Origin: Zoogloea sp016790385
GTDB taxonomy: Bacteria; Pseudomonadota; Gammaproteobacteria; Burkholderiales; Rhodocyclaceae
DNA: 64,000 nt
Reading direction: 5' to 3' (one strand)
Assembly (NCBI RefSeq): GCF_041916735.1
Contig: NZ_JAYRYY010000004.1
Every line of letters begins with the position of its first letter. Positions within the stretch are counted from its first letter, which is position 1. This document shows, in pieces, positions 58,898 through 64,000 of this stretch. The translations under genes were made by a program, and so were the position numbers. The notes beneath the pieces were generated by a model. The model was not told the DNA's origin. It searched no databases and was given only the letters and a program-made list of their open reading frames with translations.

Positions 58898-59149
58898 ATG
58901 GACACTCTGACCGTCATCCGTGAATTCCTCGTTGATCGTCTTGAGATCGACGCCGCGAGAATCCAACCGGAGGCGACACTGGAAGAGCTCCAGATCGACT
59001 CCCTGATGCTGGTCGAACTGATCTTTGAATGCGAAGAGAAGTACAACGTGGTTTTCGAGCGGGATGTGCGCTCACCGAAAAATATCGGGGAGCTCGTCAG
59101 CATCGTCGACGAATTCGTCATCGAGGCGCAGAAAGCCAAGCAGGCCTGA
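58898..59149 (+). CDS. Acyl carrier protein 1
   Basis: The protein is 83 residues, with phosphopantetheine attachment at Ser35 in LQIDSLMLVEL. It carries growing acyl chains for the ketosynthase encoded 3 bases downstream. It is distinct from housekeeping AcpP (which has DSLDTVEL) and from the second carrier at 60453. Aryl-polyene operons typically encode two such carriers. Confidence 0.92.
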   Translation: MDTLTVIREFLVDRLEIDAARIQPEATLEELQIDSLMLVELIFECEEKYNVVFERDVRSPKNIGELVSIVDEFVIEAQKAKQA

Positions 59150-59152
59150 CCC

Positions 59153-60403
59153 ATGGGCACCCACCGCGTAGCCGTAACCGGCCTTGGCGTGGTTGCCCCT
59201 TCGGGCATTGACGCGAGGCAGATGTTCGGCCGTCTGGTGGACGGCGAATCCTTCGTCCGGCTGCACACCATCGACCAGCCGCCACGGCCGGTGACCCAGC
59301 CCGCCATCCACTGCGCGGAGTTCAATGCAGAGGCCTGCATCGGCAAGGCCCTCGCCAGCACCACCGACCGTTCCGTCCAGATGGCCCTGGCGGCCTGCTT
59401 TGAAGCCTGGCGGGACGCCGGCCTCCCCCGCGGCAAGGAAGGCCGAGACGACTACGGGGTGTCCTGGGGGTCTGCACTTGGCAGCGCAAGCACCTGGGAG
59501 CGGGGATATCGGGAGATGTGGCAGAACGGGCGTGACCGCCTGCCCCCACTGTCAGTGGTTCTGGGCATGAGCAACGCGGCGGCTTCCCACATCTCGATCC
59601 AGCTCGGCTTGGGCAATGCAAGCCTCACCTACGTGGCAGCCTGTGCCTCAGCCGCCGCGGCCATCGGCGAGGGCTTCAAACGGATCCGCAACGGTGAGGC
59701 CCGCCTGATGGTCACCGGTGGCTCCGACGTACCCCTGGCCTACGCGGTCATGAAGGCCTGGGACGCCCTGCGCGTGGTCGCCCTGGGCGACGAGGGCAGC
59801 GCCCCCTCCAGTTGCCGGCCCTTTCACCCCGGCCGCAGCGGCTTGGTCCTCGGCGAAGGTGCGGCCACCCTGATCCTTGAGGAGTGGGAGCATGCCAAGG
59901 CGCGGGGCGCAAACATCCTCGCCGAAGTCGTTGGCTATGGCACGTGCAGCGACCACACCCACCTCGTCCGACCGGATCGCGACGGTCAGATCCGTGCCAT
60001 GCGCCTCGCCCTGGACGACGCCGGCCTCAGCCCCGACGACGTGGATTACGTGAACGCCCACGGCACCGCCACCATAGAAGGCGATGCCATCGAGGTGGAC
60101 AGCCTGCGTGCGCTGTTTGGTGATCGGGCCGCCCAGGTCCCCGTCAGCGCAACCAAGTCCATGCATGGCCACCTTATGGGCGCAGCCGGCGCCATTGAGG
60201 CCGTCACCACGGTCCTGGCCCTGGCCGACGATGCACTGCCGCCCACGGCCCACCTGGACACCATCGACCCCGCCTGCGAAGGGGTGCGCCACATCACCGG
60301 TGGTGCGCTCCGGGGGACGGACGCACACGTGGCCCTGTCCAACTCCTTCGCCTTTGGTGGATGCAATGCAGTGCTTGCGTTTCGCAAGGCGAGCCCTGCC
60401 TGA
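59153..60403 (+). CDS. Beta-ketoacyl-ACP synthase (FabF-like)
   Basis: This is a 416-residue thiolase-fold condensing enzyme. The catalytic Cys is in YVAACASAAAAIG, with His in YVNAHGTATIEGD and His in KSMHGHLMGAAGAIEA. The complete Cys-His-His triad means an active ketosynthase rather than a chain-length-factor partner. The start codon is 3 bases after the carrier-protein stop. Probably elongates the polyene or fatty chain on one of the two carriers. Confidence 0.92.
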   Translation: MGTHRVAVTGLGVVAPSGIDARQMFGRLVDGESFVRLHTIDQPPRPVTQPAIHCAEFNAEACIGKALASTTDRSVQMALAACFEAWRDAGLPRGKEGRDDYGVSWGSALGSASTWERGYREMWQNGRDRLPPLSVVLGMSNAAASHISIQLGLGNASLTYVAACASAAAAIGEGFKRIRNGEARLMVTGGSDVPLAYAVMKAWDALRVVALGDEGSAPSSCRPFHPGRSGLVLGEGAATLILEEWEHAKARGANILAEVVGYGTCSDHTHLVRPDRDGQIRAMRLALDDAGLSPDDVDYVNAHGTATIEGDAIEVDSLRALFGDRAAQVPVSATKSMHGHLMGAAGAIEAVTTVLALADDALPPTAHLDTIDPACEGVRHITGGALRGTDAHVALSNSFAFGGCNAVLAFRKASPA

Positions 60404-60452
60404 CCGGCTTTTCCCTTTCCCCTATTTCCTGTTCGCAAGCGCACTCCACACC

Positions 60453-60746
60453 ATGAGCACCACGCCTCACGAGATCACGCCGGGCGCCACGCCCGCCTTC
60501 ATTGCCGAAATCGCGGAACTCATCGTCTCCGCCCTGAATCTTGAGATGTCCCCGTCCGAGATCGACCCCGATGGCTCCCTGTTCGGCGAAGGGCTCGGGC
60601 TGGATTCCATCGACATCCTGGAGGTCGCCCTGGTGATCTCCAAGCAATACGGCATCCAGCTGCGTGCCGATGACGAGGACAACACCCATATCTTCCGCTC
60701 CCTGCGCAGCCTCGCGGACTACGTCGCCACCTCCAGGGCCGCATGA
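60453..60746 (+). CDS. Acyl carrier protein 2
   Basis: The protein is 97 residues, with Ser52 in GLGLDSIDILEVAL as the phosphopantetheine site and an N-terminal extension of ~14 residues. It overlaps the following membrane-protein gene by 4 bases. The LDSIDxLE motif is the form seen in aryl-polyene carriers. Confidence 0.9.
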   Translation: MSTTPHEITPGATPAFIAEIAELIVSALNLEMSPSEIDPDGSLFGEGLGLDSIDILEVALVISKQYGIQLRADDEDNTHIFRSLRSLADYVATSRAA

Positions 60747-61429
60747 AGAGACGGCCTGGCCCCCTCGTGACAGGCCTGTTGACCGGAAGCGCGATTGTCG
60801 CCTACGACGCACTGGCGCATTACGTCAGCGCCTATCCCGATGCAGCGCCCTGGGCGGCACTGCTCACCCTTCTTCCGGCGGCGGCGGTGCTCATCGAGTT
60901 GCTTCACCGCCGCCTGGGTCTGATCGCGGCGCTGCTCGGGAGCATTGCAGGGGCGGGCGGTGCACTGCTGGTCTGGCCCTTCCTGCGGGACAATCTGCCC
61001 CATCTCTACCTGCTCCAGTACCTTGGCACAAACCTGGCCCTGGCGAGCTATTTCGGGCACAGCCTGGTAGGCGATCGCACGCCAACCTGCACTACCTTCG
61101 CCCTGCTGCTGCATCCGTCCCCGAGCCCGGCGGTACTGGCCTACACCCGCCAGGTCACCGTCGCCTGGACGGTATTCTTCCTCGCCAGCGCCAGTATCTC
61201 GGTCCTCCTCTACCTGTTTGCATCGATTGCGCAGTGGTCCGCCTTTACCAATCTGTTCTACCTGCCCTCCCTGGTACTCATGTTCATCGGCGAAGGGCTG
61301 GTGCGGAGAAGACGCCTGCCTCCGGAAGACCGCCACAGCGTCATTGCCTCGGTAAAGGCCTACATGACCGTCACGCGAACACCCCCGCCACCGATCACCG
61401 AACCCGACCTGCCCCCCCGGATCTCCTGA
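60743..61429 (+). CDS. COG4648-like inner-membrane protein
   Basis: The 228-residue polytopic protein has about six hydrophobic helices (for example WAALLTLLPAAAVLIELL and TVFFLASASISVLLYLF). The length and position between a carrier protein and an AMP-ligase match the predicted membrane protein regularly found in aryl-polyene and flexirubin clusters. Function is unknown. Start and stop overlap both neighbours. Confidence 0.8.
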   Translation: MKRRPGPLVTGLLTGSAIVAYDALAHYVSAYPDAAPWAALLTLLPAAAVLIELLHRRLGLIAALLGSIAGAGGALLVWPFLRDNLPHLYLLQYLGTNLALASYFGHSLVGDRTPTCTTFALLLHPSPSPAVLAYTRQVTVAWTVFFLASASISVLLYLFASIAQWSAFTNLFYLPSLVLMFIGEGLVRRRRLPPEDRHSVIASVKAYMTVTRTPPPPITEPDLPPRIS

Positions 61430-63087
61430 TGAGGCAAGCCTCCTGTCCGCTGACCGATCTTCCTGCCCCCGACAGCATCATTGCCTGGCTACCCGCCGGC
61501 CCGGTCACCCGCAACCAGTTTCTGGCTGACGTAGCCCAGCTGGCCGAAAGGCTCCCGGACGCCGGGCATGTGCTCAATATCTGCCAGAGTCGCTACCACT
61601 TCATCGTCGGTCTGGCTGCGGCCATCATCCGTGGGCAGGTCAGCCTGCTGCCCTCCACCCTGGCACCAAACACCCTCGCCCGACTCAAGCAGGACGCGCC
61701 GGATGTGTTCTGCCTGCATGACGTCAGCCTGGAGAACATCGACATACCGGGATTCTCCTTCCCGACGGATCGTGCCCCCGTCCAGGGCATCCTGGCTGTG
61801 CCGGAGATTCCCTCCGATCAGCTCGTTGCCCACGTCTTCACCTCCGGTTCCACCGGCACGGCCCTGACCCACCGCAAGACCTGGGGCAATCTCGTTATCA
61901 ACGGCCGGGCAGAGTCCGAACGTCTCGGCGCCCGTGGCCATGCCCTGGTGGGCACCATTCCACCGCAGCACATGTATGGTTTCGAATCCACCATACTCAT
62001 GTGCCTGCATGGTGGCGCCGCCTGCTGGGCCGGGCGCCCCTTCTACCCGGCGGACATCGTCACCGCCCTCGAGGCCGTCCCGGCTCCCCGCGCCCTCGTC
62101 ACCACGCCTTTCCATCTGCGTACCCTCCTGGATGCCGGCCTGACGCTGCCGTCTGTGGACTTCCTCCTGTCGGCCACCGCCCCCCTCTCCGAGGATCTTG
62201 CGGCCCGTGCTGAAGCGGTAAGCGGCGCCCCCTTGCTGGAAATCTACGGCTGCACGGAGACCGGCCAGCTCGCCAGCCGCCGCTCCACCCAGACCCGCGT
62301 CTGGCAGCTTCTCGGCAATGTCACCCTCTGCGCCACGGAAACCGGCCACGCCGCCCGGGGCGGCCACGTTGAAGGCACGGTTGCCATCAGCGACGTGATT
62401 GAGCTCGTGGACGAGCGTCATTTCCTGCTCCATGGTCGCAATGCCGATCAGGTCAACATCGCCGGCAAACGTACTTCCCTCGCCTTCCTCAATCAGCAAC
62501 TCCTGGCGGTGCCCGGCGTGATCGACGGGGTGTTCTTCATGCCCGACGCGGAACCCGATGACCACGCCACGCGCCTGTGTGCCTGTGTGGTGGCGCCTGA
62601 GCACACCCGCCAGAGCCTGCTCGCGGCCCTGCGAAGCCGCATCGATACGGCCTTCCTGCCCCGCCCGCTGGTGTTTGTCCCGCGCCTGCCCCGCAATGCG
62701 GCCAGCAAGCTTCCCCGGGCCGAGTTGCTGGCCCTGCTGCCCGGCGCCACCGGAAGCACTGATCGCACGGACAGCATGACCCCCGGCAGAGAGCGCCGGT
62801 GGACCGTTCCCGTGGAGCACCCGGCATTTCCCGGTCATTTTCCGGGGCGACCGATCCTGCCAGGCGTGGTGCTGATCGATCAGGCCATCCGTCTGGCCGA
62901 TGGGCTGCTCCCCGCGGCCAGCACGATCCGCGGCCTGGGCAATACCAAGTTCTTTGAACCCGTGGGCCCGGGCACCTGCCTCGTCTTCCACTACGCCCCG
63001 GCCAGCACCAAGGCCCTGTCGTTCGAAGTCCGCACAGCCGACCGGCTGGTAGCCTCCGGCAGCTTCACCCTCGGGCCGCAATCGTGA
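61429..63087 (+). CDS. Acyl/aryl-AMP ligase fused to a hotdog dehydratase domain
   Basis: The protein is 552 residues. Residues ~15-440 form an ANL-family adenylating enzyme: phosphate loop TSGSTGTALTHRKTW, IYGCTETGQLASR, and LHGRNADQVNIAGKR near the hinge. Residues ~455-552 are a FabZ/ApeI-like hotdog domain with VEHPAFPGHFPGRPILPGVVLIDQAI (shown in part: HFPGRPILPGVVLIDQ), where Asp replaces FabZ's catalytic Glu, as in ApeI-type enzymes. It would activate the starter acid and dehydrate hydroxyacyl intermediates. In many clusters these are two genes; here they are one polypeptide. Confidence 0.88.
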   Translation: MRQASCPLTDLPAPDSIIAWLPAGPVTRNQFLADVAQLAERLPDAGHVLNICQSRYHFIVGLAAAIIRGQVSLLPSTLAPNTLARLKQDAPDVFCLHDVSLENIDIPGFSFPTDRAPVQGILAVPEIPSDQLVAHVFTSGSTGTALTHRKTWGNLVINGRAESERLGARGHALVGTIPPQHMYGFESTILMCLHGGAACWAGRPFYPADIVTALEAVPAPRALVTTPFHLRTLLDAGLTLPSVDFLLSATAPLSEDLAARAEAVSGAPLLEIYGCTETGQLASRRSTQTRVWQLLGNVTLCATETGHAARGGHVEGTVAISDVIELVDERHFLLHGRNADQVNIAGKRTSLAFLNQQLLAVPGVIDGVFFMPDAEPDDHATRLCACVVAPEHTRQSLLAALRSRIDTAFLPRPLVFVPRLPRNAASKLPRAELLALLPGATGSTDRTDSMTPGRERRWTVPVEHPAFPGHFPGRPILPGVVLIDQAIRLADGLLPAASTIRGLGNTKFFEPVGPGTCLVFHYAPASTKALSFEVRTADRLVASGSFTLGPQS

Positions 63088-64000
63088 CGCACCCGCCCCT
63101 GCCGCCCGCCGAAGGTGCAGCCTGGGCACGCCAGGCGGAACGCAGCAGCATCCCGGTGATGCGCTTCATGGTGTGGCTGTCCCTGACCCTGGGCCGGCGG
63201 CTCAGCCGTACCGTGCTGCACGGCATCGCCCTCTATTTCCTGCTCTTCTCCCCCCAGGCCGGACGGGCCTCCCGGGCCTATCTCCAGCGCGTTCTCGGGC
63301 GCGCACCCGGCCTCGCCGAGCGTTACCGTCACATCCTCACCTTTGCCACCACCATTCACGATCGCATTTACTTCCTGAACGGTCGCTTCGACCTCTTCGA
63401 CATCGAGATTCACGGCAGTGAGCATGTGGAAGCGCTCCTTGCCAAGGGGCGGGGCATCCTCCTCTTTGGCGCCCACCTGGGCAGCTTCGAAGTCCTCCGG
63501 GCCGTCGGCCATCGGTATTCGACCCAGCCGATCTGCATGCTCATGCACGCAGAGAACGCCCGCAAGATCAATCAGGTGCTGGCCGCCATCAATCCCGACG
63601 CCCATCAGGACATTCTTCCCCTCGGTCAGCTCGACTCCATGCTCCAGCTCCGTGACAGGCTCGATGCCGGGCAGCTGGTAGGCGTCCTCGCAGACCGCAA
63701 CCCGGGTGAGAACGGCACCCGGCACCTGCCTTTCCTCGGCAGCCCCGCGCCCTTTCCCAACGGCCCCTTCCGGCTCGCCGCGCTGCTGCAGCGACCGGTG
63801 CTCTTCATGAGCGGCACCTGGGAAGGCGACCGACGCTACCGGGTGGAGCTGTCCCCCCTCGCCGACTTCAGCGGCGTCGAGCCCCGTGAGCGTGCCACCG
63901 CCATCACCGAGGCCCAGCAAGCCTATGCGGCCCGCCTGGAAGAGCATTGCCGCAGGGCACCCTACAACTGGTTCAATTTTTTCGATTTCTGGAGCGATCC
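63084..64000 (+). CDS. LpxL/HtrB-like lipid acyltransferase, 3' end outside window
   Basis: At least 305 residues are visible; the frame is open to the right edge. It is read from a GTG overlapping the ligase stop (GTGA). The catalytic HX4E motif is in LFGAHLGSFEVLRAV, with LADRNPGENGTRHLPFLG and FPNGPFRLAALLQRPVLFM (shown in part) following, as in lysophospholipid/lipid A acyltransferases. In aryl-polyene clusters such enzymes attach the polyene to a membrane anchor, sometimes fused to a glycosyltransferase; the end of this protein cannot be checked for such a fusion. Confidence 0.88.
   Translation, partial: MTHPPLPPAEGAAWARQAERSSIPVMRFMVWLSLTLGRRLSRTVLHGIALYFLLFSPQAGRASRAYLQRVLGRAPGLAERYRHILTFATTIHDRIYFLNGRFDLFDIEIHGSEHVEALLAKGRGILLFGAHLGSFEVLRAVGHRYSTQPICMLMHAENARKINQVLAAINPDAHQDILPLGQLDSMLQLRDRLDAGQLVGVLADRNPGENGTRHLPFLGSPAPFPNGPFRLAALLQRPVLFMSGTWEGDRRYRVELSPLADFSGVEPRERATAITEAQQAYAARLEEHCRRAPYNWFNFFDFWSD

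Noticed and set aside
61489..63129. 546-codon minus-strand frame antisense to the ligase-dehydratase gene
   Set aside because: Shadow of a gene with clear adenylation and hotdog motifs on the plus strand.
1..64000. Search for CRISPR arrays, insertion sequences, phage genes, tRNA and rRNA
   Set aside because: No regularly spaced direct repeats, transposase or integrase motifs, or tRNA-like cloverleaf arms were seen in the intergenic regions by eye; a tRNAscan-SE or ISfinder run would be needed to be certain.

Overview
The window is GC-rich chromosomal DNA from a Gram-negative bacterium. It carries a complete-looking core type II secretion operon, Kdo transferase, ubiCA, an O-antigen/polysaccharide ABC exporter, a PEP-CTERM protein and an aryl-polyene-like fatty acid cluster. 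Together these point to a betaproteobacterium, most likely in or near the Rhodocyclales. That placement is inference from gene content only. No tRNA, rRNA, CRISPR array, transposase or phage gene was seen.

Layout. (1) 1-3535, minus strand: the end of a polysaccharide locus (methyltransferase fragment, Wzt, Wzm, parvulin-type peptidyl-prolyl isomerase). (2) 3566-18812, minus strand: a secretion block read as TPR protein, gspE-F-G-H-I-J-K-L-M-C-D, a lipoprotein and then a large secreted protein of unknown function with its own terminator. Most gsp genes overlap by a few bases. (3) 18934-22863: envelope and quinone housekeeping (nucleotide-sugar epimerase, waaA, ubiA, ubiC). (4) 23012-41505: a stress/envelope island of small proteins (ferritin-like, two receiver-only regulators, OmpA lipoprotein, DUF883, two BON proteins, two DUF1328 proteins, CsbD). 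Interleaved with these are an AsmA protein, a Crp/Fnr regulator, a short BLUF photoreceptor, YihY, a flavin disulfide oxidoreductase, a CHASE3 histidine kinase with a NarL-type regulator, DUF2252, a phosphoesterase and a lipid kinase. Several intergenic regions of this island share a palindromic GGAC/GTCC-CTACA element, suggesting one regulon. (5) 41676-46633: a LysR regulator with a divergent cupin and cytochrome c pair, then a hybrid sensor kinase gene split by an in-frame amber codon. (6) 46804-49344: a bufferin-type operon (BufA peptide, DUF692/MNIO enzyme BufB, BufC, DoxX). (7) 49513-58710: recG, ridA, a PEP-CTERM protein behind a probable sigma-54 promoter, a GlcD/LDHD-type dehydrogenase, a chemoreceptor and a DUF3015/DUF4105 pair. 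(8) 58898-64000, running off the right edge: an aryl-polyene-like operon (ACP, ketosynthase, ACP, membrane protein, ligase-dehydratase fusion, acyltransferase).

Working together: the secretion operon would export folded proteins across the outer membrane, with the adjacent secreted protein a possible cargo. The stress island looks like a general envelope-stress and redox response. The bufferin operon would make a modified, metal-binding periplasmic peptide. The right-edge operon would make a membrane-anchored polyene or related lipid.
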